Origin: Subdoligranulum variabile | Lineage (GTDB): Bacteria; Bacillota; Clostridia; Oscillospirales; Ruminococcaceae | Direction of reading: 5' to 3' | Assembly: GCA_003343905.1 (NCBI GenBank) | Contig: QAKI01000035.1 | Span: 1-36,073, forward strand | DNA length: 36,073 nucleotides | In this document: positions 16,001-24,190 of the stretch, piece after piece | Layout: the number at the start of each line of letters is the position of its first letter | How positions within the stretch are numbered: the stretch's first letter is position 1 | Made by a program: the position numbers and the translations under genes | Notes under the pieces: model-generated | What the model saw: only the letters and a program-made list of their open reading frames with translations | What the model was told of the DNA's origin: nothing | Databases searched by the model: none

Positions 16001-18016
16001 GCAAATGGACGCCCGGCGCCGCGCCCCCTGAGGCATACCCACCCTTACTGGGGGAATTCCGTCAGTGACACGCCTCTGGGCGATAACCTCTTGGGCTATG
16101 TTATCGGCGAGTGGCTGCCGACTCCCTCGCAGGTTAAGAATGAGGGCAAGGTAAACGGCATTGCGGAGAACTGCGACAAAAACTCGTACGACCGCACGTG
16201 GAACAACGCCTTCGCGATGCGCCCCGTGGAGGGTGTCTTCCTTTCGCCTTCGGCGACGAGCGACACGGATTTGCAGGATAAGCTACCCGTGCCCCATGCC
16301 GGAACTTACTATTCGGAGCTTACCTTCTACAACAGGCACGACCTCTATCCGACCGAATCTACCGACCCTAATCCGGATAACCAACCGGACACGGAGTTCG
16401 GGAATAACCAGCGGAAAGTCGACGCTGAGGCCAAGACGCTCCGCATCCAGCGTACGGTGCCGTCGCTGGTCTACTGCAGCTTCCCGTACGAGAACCGGAA
16501 CAACGTCAACCTGTCGAACTACGAGTATCCGGAACTTGCCAAGACCGAAGCCGCCGCACTGGCCGACCCCCAACATTGGTCGAAGCAGAATATAATCATC
16601 AAGGCGAACAGCCCGCTTAAGGTGACCCTGAGAGATCAGAATTACGGGAAGAATGATGCCGAGCCGTATGAGGTCGCTACCTATACGTTGTATCCGAGAA
16701 GCCACGAGGGCTACGATACGCTGCAAATGATCAGCTTGGGAGAGCTTGGTTACTATCCGAACGGTCAGACAGAATGGAAGAAGTTGATCGATGAGAGTCA
16801 GGTGTCTTTCGAGCAGGCGACCTCCTTCCATCGCTATCAGATCGAGATCAAAGGTTTCCGTCAGGAGACGAAAGACCAGCCGGACGTTCCGTTCACGATT
16901 ACGCGCACCTATACGGCCGGATATTGGATGGTCCATCCCGCGAGCCCTCAGATCATGCGGGGTGGAAGATACGGCTCCGGGGGCTTCTACATGTACCTCG
17001 ACTTCAGCGCGAGCTCCTATGGGCGTAGGCAGAATATTCGGATCGGCCGCAGGAAGGTGCGCGTCGGAGATTTTGAAAACAACCAAATCACGCAGAGAGG
17101 AGAATTGTCCGAGCCTGAATATACCGAATACACCCTCGACGGCAGCAAGGGCCAGTGCTATGTAAAATACGAGGTCGAGGAGAACACGGACCCCGACAAC
17201 ATGTGGATCTACTGGGTGGAGTATCAGCCGGCCAAAAAGAACGCCGACGGAACCCCCCTCCCTTACACGACGACATGGAGTGACAACGGCTACGCTTCGC
17301 AAGGCGAGGTGGGCAAGTACCTGTTCCTGCAGGAAGCCGCTAACGCCAACGGCCTTGTCTTCCTGAAGAACGGTCCTACGGTTCCGGCACTGTACAATGG
17401 AACGAACGCAGGGCGGGATCACTGGCTGAGCAACGGTGTATCTGCGTGGGAGGGTAAGATCGATCCCTTCGAATATCAGCGAGATGCATGGCTGCAATTC
17501 GATGGTCCATATACACCCAGGTATTATCGCACGACTTACGATGTAGCATGTCAGATCACAGAGAGTAAGTTCTTTTGCGCCGCCGCCTCGGGGGATACCT
17601 CTGACGCCAACTCGCAATATCTGACGGCGTCGACCTGCAATGCCTATACGTTGCTTCATGGCAATACCCGTGACGTAAGCGTGTTCCTCAATCTGAACTG
17701 CTCGATTCGCGGCCTGCATAATATGTTTGGCTCAAAGCGGCATGGTGTGGATGTCGGCGGCAGTAATCCCGGTGGAAAATTTGGTCCGTACGGATGTCCG
17801 GATAACGGAAAGCCGAACCACCAAGGAGGCCATCTACCGGGTATTGAACGAAAAAACGTACAGCTGTTCGAACATATCAGGGACGCGACCTACACGACAC
17901 AGGCCGGCCCTGTAAAGGGTAAGACATTGAACCTGATGATCATGCGCCGGGCGATTACGACCCCTCCCGGCAATGCACCGTATTATCCGCCTTCGATGGT
18001 CGTCCCGCAACCCTGA
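13097..18016 (+). CDS. Giant fimbrial adhesin-like lipoprotein (paralogue 1)
   Basis: A 1639-residue lipoprotein with an unusually long positively charged N-region and lipobox LFAGC (Cys39). The first 420 residues resemble an Mfa-type pilin domain: MRRAVARIDVGV, YYRIDFYNREANG, FNILRNNAYVINILEVRGPG, MEVDVRSWD. This is followed by VTDGQYNLSVSATRLRY and a chain of Ig/BACON-like beta domains (for example RMRQEVELIQD, then RRVTFQASS, QLIVEQEAAG). The last 700 residues are unlike anything I can name and rich in aromatics, consistent with a ligand-binding tip. The next gene has the same layout. Surface display as a pilus tip is inferred from the N-terminal pilin-like domain and the locus. Confidence 0.72.
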   Translation: MRSHLTFFNHFPTRLLRNARRAFRAASILLWGAALFAGCTSDIEEGPGLQPEQPASENKLTLSISIPDVSASSPGTYALTTGEEGFQDGQDSFHVLLFGNQTNETTDAKYEFMQFVEPKTDPSSTPGRRNFTIEIPLTDPNDPAALKYKSYKAMVIANYTLEDGGSGNLTERWERYLEKHKDFAAAREKIQFSQAGTWNTAAGTKRYLPLYGESPAFDEKVARIPNIEMRRAVARIDVGVNIGGDTPAGTGGKYPVYDLNSTAYNGNTHAANGAQFTLQSVTLYNAAGAGYVAHNRAADPDADDLSYYVTPLQSDGVPYAYKTETGKTNMFRREIYLPETPNKFDDDTRAFYIVVGGEYNNSGTTTYYRIDFYNREANGAPDATGEGYVKPTKDNRFNILRNNAYVINILEVRGPGHATEEIAAQSEPINMEVDVRSWDTGDSDLGNVVTDGQYNLSVSATRLRYHSDGTAQDLKVFTNYLLANMPEKSGWEMTLKEPTYQDNIKFFDDNGQPVDFKGEGYTLKGEAGITKTLHVGFDRFAVGDAADQMERTVTLVFTAGRMRQEVELIQDVKNLNTLTLTPDLLSFPKRPAAHQPVIVKSSPADAKYYVTWTDDGGTLRRMNISDPDAVREEKTDAQGSVIWESLGGWNTIEKSLLPGGFDCAVDHQNDQDPKKTCVDQIKFFEKAEDNMFLLCPSDWDTQHNADGTDPTQPRDWNFVVEAYWADGQNKFEDTPGAQATLQVEQTHEEPTWEVVDAKSEGDIDSAPVLEKNTKTVSAKTTSVTAFFRTNPQYPWYFVSKSDEGNLSGKEWVTNWDAFRGKTYPGNSSQPITLTENTNLQPRRVTFQASSPQAGFDRGAAQLIVEQEAAGLLLELQPGVGVTKLAEDEHDVTTEAGETISRARYTLDFGSKSASDMHGLNVRANTGWWWKWTDGNFTDNYPTDDAPSNPNNKFQGLDAATTYGKAYFEANGRPAPRPLRHTHPYWGNSVSDTPLGDNLLGYVIGEWLPTPSQVKNEGKVNGIAENCDKNSYDRTWNNAFAMRPVEGVFLSPSATSDTDLQDKLPVPHAGTYYSELTFYNRHDLYPTESTDPNPDNQPDTEFGNNQRKVDAEAKTLRIQRTVPSLVYCSFPYENRNNVNLSNYEYPELAKTEAAALADPQHWSKQNIIIKANSPLKVTLRDQNYGKNDAEPYEVATYTLYPRSHEGYDTLQMISLGELGYYPNGQTEWKKLIDESQVSFEQATSFHRYQIEIKGFRQETKDQPDVPFTITRTYTAGYWMVHPASPQIMRGGRYGSGGFYMYLDFSASSYGRRQNIRIGRRKVRVGDFENNQITQRGELSEPEYTEYTLDGSKGQCYVKYEVEENTDPDNMWIYWVEYQPAKKNADGTPLPYTTTWSDNGYASQGEVGKYLFLQEAANANGLVFLKNGPTVPALYNGTNAGRDHWLSNGVSAWEGKIDPFEYQRDAWLQFDGPYTPRYYRTTYDVACQITESKFFCAAASGDTSDANSQYLTASTCNAYTLLHGNTRDVSVFLNLNCSIRGLHNMFGSKRHGVDVGGSNPGGKFGPYGCPDNGKPNHQGGHLPGIERKNVQLFEHIRDATYTTQAGPVKGKTLNLMIMRRAITTPPGNAPYYPPSMVVPQP

Positions 18017-18082
18017 TCCGCCCCGGGGGCGGCCCGAAGCATAAGAACCTAACGAAGCAGACAAATAAAAACACAGCATACA

Positions 18083-21000
18083 ATGATACGAAAAGAGAAC
18101 AAGAGATCTCCCGGGGCGCACGGCGCAGCGGGAGTACGGATCCAAGAGCGGCTGCGGAGCCGGGCTGCCGGCGCGGCGGCGGCTCTCATGAGCCTCGTCG
18201 CGGTGCTCTGCGCCGGCTGCGCCGAGGACCCCACGGAACAGCCGCGCGGCCCGCAGGGCGGGACGGGGGATTACGCCCTTCTGCAACTTACGGTCCCGGG
18301 TGCCGCAGCGGGCACGCGGGCTGCGATGACCCCCGCTCAAGAGGGCGGCATCGCCATCGAAGATACGCACATCGTCCTTTGCCAGAAGTGGGATGCCGGC
18401 TGGTACCTGAACCGTGTGATCGCGCTGGCGGAATGCACGGTGACAGAGTCTGAGAAGCCTGATGCGAACGGATACACGACCTACAATATCGAGGTACCGT
18501 TCGAGACGGGCACGAAGGGCAGCAAGTACTGCCTGGGCGTGATCGCGGGATTCGACGGCGGCAAGGCGGCGCTCGAAGCGGCCGTAAATCCATTCTACGG
18601 GAACGAGCTGGACGCCGCGGACCCGCTGCGCGACATCCGCACCTCGCTTGTCGCCACGGCCGCGGGCAAATGGCCCTCAGACCGCATGTTCCCCATGTGG
18701 GGCGAGAGCGATGAATTCACGCAGGTGCCTAACGGCAGTATCGGGACGCTCAGCCTCATGCGCGCCACGGCCCGCGTGGACGTGGGTGTCAAGTTCATCA
18801 AGAACGGTGACAAATATAATTTGAATGACATGCAGGCCGAGGGCCTCTACAATGAAGGCAAGGGCACCTATTTCGCACTGGCGAGCGTGCGGGTCTACGG
18901 CACGATGAAGGGCGGCACCTATGGTTCCGCGGAGAATGTGTACGGCTCCATCACGTCCGCACCCAGTGCTGCCACCGTACCTAATACGGATGTCGGTAAG
19001 TTCGGACTGGAGGACCTGAAGTACGAATACAGCGAAGGAACAGGAACAGGAACAGGAACAGATAATGATTTCACTGATTCTACACCCGCAGACGGGGGCA
19101 CATGGAGCGATAAGGAGAAGAGCGCACGCCGCATGCTGACGCGCGCCTGCTATGTTTTCGAAACGAAGAATGAGGGCGCGGAGTTCGACGCGGCCGCCTG
19201 CGTCATCGTCGGCGGTTACTACGGCGAGGATAAGACCCCGACCTACTACCGCATCGACTTCGCAACGACGAATATCGTGAACGGCGTTCAGAACAAGCCG
19301 CAGCCCGGCAACCGTTTCGACCTGCTGCGCAACAAGGTCTATGTGGTCAACATCACCTCGGTATCCGGCCCGGGTAAAAACACGCCGGAGGAGGCTCTCA
19401 AGAGCGACGAGACGAAGATGACGGCCGAGGTGCAGGAGTGGAACCAGAACAACACGGTGGGCGACATCACGACCGACGGCGTCTATACGTTGAGCGTCGA
19501 CAAGTCCGAGCTGCAATACTACACCGACGGCACGCCCGAAGAGATCGTCGTGAAGACCGACTACGACGGCGTGCTGGGCAGCGGCTGGACGCTGGAGGCC
19601 AAAGCGGAAAAGGCCGATGAGCAGCAGACATTCGAGAACGCACTGCTCTTGTACGATTCGAAGGGCAATCAAATACCCGTCGCGGACTTCGCGGGTAGCA
19701 AAGGCACCACGACGCTGCGCATCGGAATGAGGGAGCTGCCGGATGCGGGCGGCAAGACCGCATACCTTAACGGCAAGCTGATCGTCAAGTCCGGCCGCAT
19801 GCAGGTTCAGATCCTCATCCGGCAGACGTCGCAGGACCTGCTGCGCATCCTCTTCGAACCCGAGGAGATGGTCTTCGGCAGGGGGAATGCCGATGCTGCC
19901 GAGAACGCGGCCTTCACGCAGCCCGTGAAGATCACGGTCACGACCAAAAAGGACTATGTGCTGACGATCACGGGCAAGGACGCCAACGGCGCGACGTACA
20001 CCCAGACGATATGCAATACCCAAGATCATACGCAGGAGGATAAGGTTGCTCGCGACGACCGGTTCGAAATCCTCTTCAAAAGAGAGGACAACAACGGCGG
20101 CGACACGAACTACAGCTACCTGCTGCTGCCGAAGTATTTCGAGCAGGACCGGGCCTTCACGTTCGATGTGACGGCCAGCCTGCCCGGCTTTAAAGATGTC
20201 GCCCCGGCCAAGGAGCGGTTCATGGTCTACCAGCTCAAAGACGGGATGCGGTGGATGGTCAACGAAGGAGCGGGCTACGTCGTGACGCCGAATCCGTGGC
20301 ATGTGATCTTCAGCAATCAGGCGCACGCGGGTACGCGCTTGAATATCGAAGTCAAACCGGATGTAACGGTGAGCCGGCCTTGGTGGTTTTCGAAGGGCGA
20401 CGATATGACCGAGCTTCCCGAATGGTTTATGGCCGGGAACAAAGACTTGATCGGGAAGAATCTCGAAAACGTGTATAACGACGCCAACGGCGGCGTGCGG
20501 ATCAAATTGGACGAATATACAGAACTCGGTCGCCGCAGCGTGACGCTGAAGGTCGAGGAGATGACCGGCGGGCTGCCGACGAGCGACTCGAAGCTGATCA
20601 TCACGCAGCGCGGAAAAACACCGGCCTTGGAACCGAGATTGGCAAAATTCACAACCGACTCGCCGAAACACAGTTTCACGAGAACCCAGGAGTTGGACCT
20701 CGAGAAGGGCAAAAAGGAGATCTACACGCTCGACCATGGTACGGGCCCGGGCGCCGGAACATACACCTTCAATGTGTGGGCGAGTACCTACTGGAAAATG
20801 TTTTGGAACATAGAGGATCAAACGCAGCACGACTTAAGCATGGAACTGCTTGTCGACCCCGACTTCGTGCCTACGACGACGATCACCCCCAAACAATACG
20901 CGGACGGAGTTGAAGAAACGTGGGACGGCATCTTCACGGTCAGCGTGCCCCCAGTCCCGACCGTTGATTTCGACAACACCGGTAAAGAGACGACGGAGAA

Positions 21001-22654
21001 TTCCGATGTCAAGCTGGGCGGCCGCCGTACGGTGACGCTCGAGCTGCGCAATGACTCCCCGAAACTGACGCCCGAGGATGTCGAGGACTACGCCCGCGAA
21101 CTGCGCATCACGCGCGACCTGCCCGCTTATACCTACATCGACCTCTGGCCCTTCGAGAACCCTGACGGCCAGCCCGCGAACCTCGACAACATGGTTTACG
21201 ATAACATGCCCCAGCCGTATGACGACGCGAAATTCCGGGTGTATACCAATGCCCCGGTCACGCTCAAACTCCAACAGAAAAAAGCAACGGAGAGCGCATA
21301 CTGGGGTGAAGATTCGGTGGTCTTGACCCCTTGGACGGGATATCAGCGGCTGGATCGATTGTTTAAAGAGATACCCGGGGTGATGGACAAGGCCGACATG
21401 GACCCGGACAAACCCGCGACCATGTACAAGCTCACGGCCACATACAAGCAGTACGACAAGGCCAAAGGGGAGAACGTAACGATTGATGATCATAGAATCA
21501 CATACACGGGATACCATATGCTGCCGCCGACGGTAGAGGAACTCGAAAGTTATAAACACCTTTTTCCGCATAACGTAGACGAACTTACGCTCGACTTTTC
21601 GAACTCCATGTTCCTTGAAAGGGAGGTGCGGATTGTAAAGCGTAAGTGCTATACCAACTATGAATACGTGACAAAGGAAAAAGACCCTACCAACTGGGAA
21701 GAACCGGTTGAGCTGGTATCTAGTGCGGTGATATCTACCAGCGCCGGTACAACAAATAATCTGAAAGTCAACGTGCAGATTGGGACTAACGCGCACGCGA
21801 ACTTCCTGTACAAAATCGATGTGGAGTTTAAGGATCAGACTGGGAACTTTGTAGTGGACAAAAATGCGGACCCGAAACTTTTCCAGGACGGACAAGGCAT
21901 AAATGGGTATATCGTATACTACGACCCAATCAGTGCTGCTGGCTCTGTACGGGGCAATTGGTTGCTGGAGGGCATATCTCCGAATGTATGGGTCGATCCA
22001 ATGGGGGTCAACAACTATAAGATCGCACATAACCTCTACCAATCTCCAGTAGACACTAACATAGCAAGTGCTATGGACGAGGCAATGAAAGAGGGTTCTG
22101 CATACGAACTACTGAATTATGGATCTGTGACTGCTACAGTAGAAAGCGAATATTTAATGCGTCTACAAAATGGTATCCACTATATACAATATTGGTGCCC
22201 GGATAACGCGGCGACTAAAAAAGAAACATTGAACATCAGTGCTGACCCTTCAATAACCACCAGGATGACAACCGAAAATTCAAAGAAGGCCGGTAAATAT
22301 CAAAACCTAGGATTCCTATACTGTCAATGCGGGAAACAGCACCAGTGGTGGGATGGTACAAATGGGACGAACCAAGGATGGAATACATGGCCAAGACACT
22401 CGATGAGCGATACATACTTGGCGCCATCTGCATCAAATCAATATCCTGTCCCTAGGTGGGAGCCTTATAGTACACATACTGGGTCTGGAATTCTGCACAT
22501 AGCAAATCCAACGACGTCACAGGAGCTAGCTATGTTGCAAAACTGGCGCACCGGAAATGCTGACTTTGCATATGGATATGCAATAAAACAATGCACTTAC
22601 TACGTACTCGGGGATGTACCGGTATACCGACGTGCTATAGTAGCCAAGCCTTGA
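18083..22654 (+). CDS. Giant fimbrial adhesin-like lipoprotein (paralogue 2)
   Basis: A 1523-residue lipoprotein with lipobox VLCAGC (Cys46) after a long basic N-region. It shares the layout of the preceding protein. The pilin-like part has LMRATARVDVGVK, YYRIDFATTN, RFDLLRNKVYVVNITSVSGPG and MTAEVQEWNQ, then ITTDGVYTLSVDKSELQYYTDGT. Ig/BACON-like domains follow, ending in RMQVQILIRQT and DSKLIITQRGK. The C-terminal 350 or so residues diverge fully from the paralogue and are encoded by much A+T-richer DNA (35% and 38% G+C in 22141-22200 and 22261-22320). This suggests a recently exchanged tip domain. It ends with VYRRAIVAKP just before a terminator. Confidence 0.72.
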   Translation: MIRKENKRSPGAHGAAGVRIQERLRSRAAGAAAALMSLVAVLCAGCAEDPTEQPRGPQGGTGDYALLQLTVPGAAAGTRAAMTPAQEGGIAIEDTHIVLCQKWDAGWYLNRVIALAECTVTESEKPDANGYTTYNIEVPFETGTKGSKYCLGVIAGFDGGKAALEAAVNPFYGNELDAADPLRDIRTSLVATAAGKWPSDRMFPMWGESDEFTQVPNGSIGTLSLMRATARVDVGVKFIKNGDKYNLNDMQAEGLYNEGKGTYFALASVRVYGTMKGGTYGSAENVYGSITSAPSAATVPNTDVGKFGLEDLKYEYSEGTGTGTGTDNDFTDSTPADGGTWSDKEKSARRMLTRACYVFETKNEGAEFDAAACVIVGGYYGEDKTPTYYRIDFATTNIVNGVQNKPQPGNRFDLLRNKVYVVNITSVSGPGKNTPEEALKSDETKMTAEVQEWNQNNTVGDITTDGVYTLSVDKSELQYYTDGTPEEIVVKTDYDGVLGSGWTLEAKAEKADEQQTFENALLLYDSKGNQIPVADFAGSKGTTTLRIGMRELPDAGGKTAYLNGKLIVKSGRMQVQILIRQTSQDLLRILFEPEEMVFGRGNADAAENAAFTQPVKITVTTKKDYVLTITGKDANGATYTQTICNTQDHTQEDKVARDDRFEILFKREDNNGGDTNYSYLLLPKYFEQDRAFTFDVTASLPGFKDVAPAKERFMVYQLKDGMRWMVNEGAGYVVTPNPWHVIFSNQAHAGTRLNIEVKPDVTVSRPWWFSKGDDMTELPEWFMAGNKDLIGKNLENVYNDANGGVRIKLDEYTELGRRSVTLKVEEMTGGLPTSDSKLIITQRGKTPALEPRLAKFTTDSPKHSFTRTQELDLEKGKKEIYTLDHGTGPGAGTYTFNVWASTYWKMFWNIEDQTQHDLSMELLVDPDFVPTTTITPKQYADGVEETWDGIFTVSVPPVPTVDFDNTGKETTENSDVKLGGRRTVTLELRNDSPKLTPEDVEDYARELRITRDLPAYTYIDLWPFENPDGQPANLDNMVYDNMPQPYDDAKFRVYTNAPVTLKLQQKKATESAYWGEDSVVLTPWTGYQRLDRLFKEIPGVMDKADMDPDKPATMYKLTATYKQYDKAKGENVTIDDHRITYTGYHMLPPTVEELESYKHLFPHNVDELTLDFSNSMFLEREVRIVKRKCYTNYEYVTKEKDPTNWEEPVELVSSAVISTSAGTTNNLKVNVQIGTNAHANFLYKIDVEFKDQTGNFVVDKNADPKLFQDGQGINGYIVYYDPISAAGSVRGNWLLEGISPNVWVDPMGVNNYKIAHNLYQSPVDTNIASAMDEAMKEGSAYELLNYGSVTATVESEYLMRLQNGIHYIQYWCPDNAATKKETLNISADPSITTRMTTENSKKAGKYQNLGFLYCQCGKQHQWWDGTNGTNQGWNTWPRHSMSDTYLAPSASNQYPVPRWEPYSTHTGSGILHIANPTTSQELAMLQNWRTGNADFAYGYAIKQCTYYVLGDVPVYRRAIVAKP

Positions 22655-22715
22655 TAAAACATAATTTCATCAGATGGGTGTACCCCTCTTGCCGGCCCCA
22701 TGCCGCCCCTTTCGG

Positions 22716-22740
22716 GGGTCGAACGATTCGACCCTTTGTT
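22716..22740 (+). terminator. Terminator after the adhesin genes
   Basis: GGGTCGAA (22716-22723) pairs perfectly with TTCGACCC (22727-22734) around CGA, followed by TTTGTT. It separates the fimbrial structural genes from the reverse transcriptase gene. Confidence 0.65.
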
Positions 22741-22741
22741 T

Positions 22742-22800
22742 GCCGCCGGAACCCTATGTGGTTCCAGCGGCCACCGCGGGGCTTCGGGGTTCCCGAGCCC
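22742..22800 (+). ncRNA. Two further strong hairpins upstream of the reverse transcriptase (candidate structured RNA)
   Basis: Hairpin one: GCCGC (22742-22746) and GGAACC (22748-22753) pair with GGTTCC (22760-22765) and GCGGC (22767-22771), with a single C/A mismatch. Hairpin two: nine pairs between 22779-22788 and 22792-22800 with one bulged T. With the terminator stem this makes three stems in 85 bases. Structured RNA directly upstream is common for bacterial reverse transcriptases, but that this is a functional RNA is only a suggestion. Confidence 0.35.
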
Positions 22801-22895
22801 TCTGGCGGGAGTACCCGGGGTGCCTTCGTGCGAGGTCTAATCCGCTGACAGCGACAAAATTAAGATAGTATAACCCTTTTTATATCATTTCGGCC

Positions 22896-24068
22896 ATGAA
22901 ATCCGCCCGCTTCACTCCGTCCCCGATCCGTCCGCTTCCGTACTTCAACACGTACGGCACGGACGCCGAGCGTTCGCTTGCGCGTTCCCTGCGTGCGGAG
23001 TTCGTGCCGAAGGTTCGTCGCCTGCTCCCGGGCCACCACCTCGGGTGCTGGCGTCACGATGCGGTCGTTAATTTCGTCAAGCGTCACAAGCATACGCATC
23101 CCTATTTCGTGAAGGCGGATATCCGTCAGTTCTTCCCGGGTATCCGCCACAGGGATGCTGTCGTAGGTGCACAGCTCGCCTACCGTGACCTGCTGTCGCT
23201 GGACTACGTTCCGGGAGCGTTCAAGCGCCGCTACGTTCCGGCGCTTCATGCGTGGGTGGAGTCACTGCCGCTGCACCGGGGCCTGCCGCTGGGCAGTGCC
23301 CTCAGCGGCGTGCTTGCTCCAGTCATGCTGCTTCCGATGTGGCTGGGTCTGAAGCGCCGCTTCGGGTGCCCGCTGCTGGTCTATATGGACGACGTACTGA
23401 TCTGCGCGTCCGACGCTCTGCAATGCTCGGAGGTGTATGCCTATCTGGACGGGTACCTGCACCGGGAGTTCGACATGGAGTTCAATGCTTCGAAGAGCCG
23501 GTCGGGCCGCTTCGCCACGGCTGCGGTGGTCTTTTGCGGCTGGGAGTTCGCCGGGGGCTACGCGCGTATCGCCGCCGATAAGATGGAGGCGTTCCGTTCG
23601 CGGATCCGCGAGCTGGTACGCCGCTATCGCAAGACCGACGTCAAGGCTTTCGTCAAGCAGCTCAACCGCAAGATCGACGGCTTCGGCCACTACTACAAAT
23701 TCGGGGACGTGCGCACGCAATACCGGGTCCTCGACCAGTTCCTGCGTCAGGAGTTCCGCCGGTGGTTCTCGCGCACGACGGGCGGGAGCGTCTACCGGCG
23801 CGAGGCGCTCGCGTCGCTGGGCCTGCGGAGCCTCGAGGATATCCTGAACAAGGTCCGGCACTCGGCGCGCCGCCCGGCCCGCTGCGGCGAACGTAAGCTC
23901 CGCCCCCTTGCTGCTGCGCCGGCGGGCGTTGCGAACCTTCGTCCGCGGGCCGTGTCCGGCATCGACGAGCTCGCGGAGATCGGCCGCACGCTCCAGCGGC
24001 AGATGACCCAGCTGCTCGCCCTTCAGCGCCGGCAGGTTGCACTGCTCACGGAGCTGCTCGAGGCGTGA
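22896..24068 (+). CDS. Reverse transcriptase, group II-like, of unassigned class
   Basis: A 390-residue RNA-directed DNA polymerase. Palm motifs are clear: the first catalytic Asp in FVKADIRQFF (Asp75), the RT4 motif RGLPLGSALSG (128-138), YMDD at 163-166 and VVFCGWEF at 211-218. The thumb-like segment KQLNRKIDGFGHYYKFGD then LDQFLRQEFRRWF resembles the maturase-type thumb of group II-like enzymes. No endonuclease domain and no N-terminal fusion are present; the C-terminus ends in a probable short coiled coil. Diversity-generating RTs usually carry GxxxSQ where this has GSALSG, and group II enzymes carry QGxxxSP. I found no intron RNA ends and no template/variable repeat pair. It sits between fimbrial adhesins and a C11 peptidase, an odd place whose meaning is open. 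Confidence 0.85.
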   Translation: MKSARFTPSPIRPLPYFNTYGTDAERSLARSLRAEFVPKVRRLLPGHHLGCWRHDAVVNFVKRHKHTHPYFVKADIRQFFPGIRHRDAVVGAQLAYRDLLSLDYVPGAFKRRYVPALHAWVESLPLHRGLPLGSALSGVLAPVMLLPMWLGLKRRFGCPLLVYMDDVLICASDALQCSEVYAYLDGYLHREFDMEFNASKSRSGRFATAAVVFCGWEFAGGYARIAADKMEAFRSRIRELVRRYRKTDVKAFVKQLNRKIDGFGHYYKFGDVRTQYRVLDQFLRQEFRRWFSRTTGGSVYRREALASLGLRSLEDILNKVRHSARRPARCGERKLRPLAAAPAGVANLRPRAVSGIDELAEIGRTLQRQMTQLLALQRRQVALLTELLEA

Positions 24069-24190
24069 AGCGCCGGCCGGTGCCTGCCGCCGAGATCGCG
24101 GGCGCCCGGCTGTCGAAACGATGTGAACCCTGTAGGGGGACTATGAGAGAGCATAGAATTATAAAAAGCAGAAGATTGCAGATATACTGA

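Noticed and set aside
18018..18032. Palindrome after the first adhesin as a terminator
   Set aside because: CCGCCCC/GGGGGCGG has almost no loop and no T-run, and the next related gene begins 50 bp later.
13097..24190. Complete diversity-generating retroelement with template and variable repeats
   Set aside because: I compared the 3' ends of both adhesin genes with the gaps at 18017-18082, 22655-22895 and 24069-24190 by eye and found no near-repeat. The gap before the RT is G+C-rich with few A, unlike a template repeat. A computed self-alignment is needed before excluding it fully.
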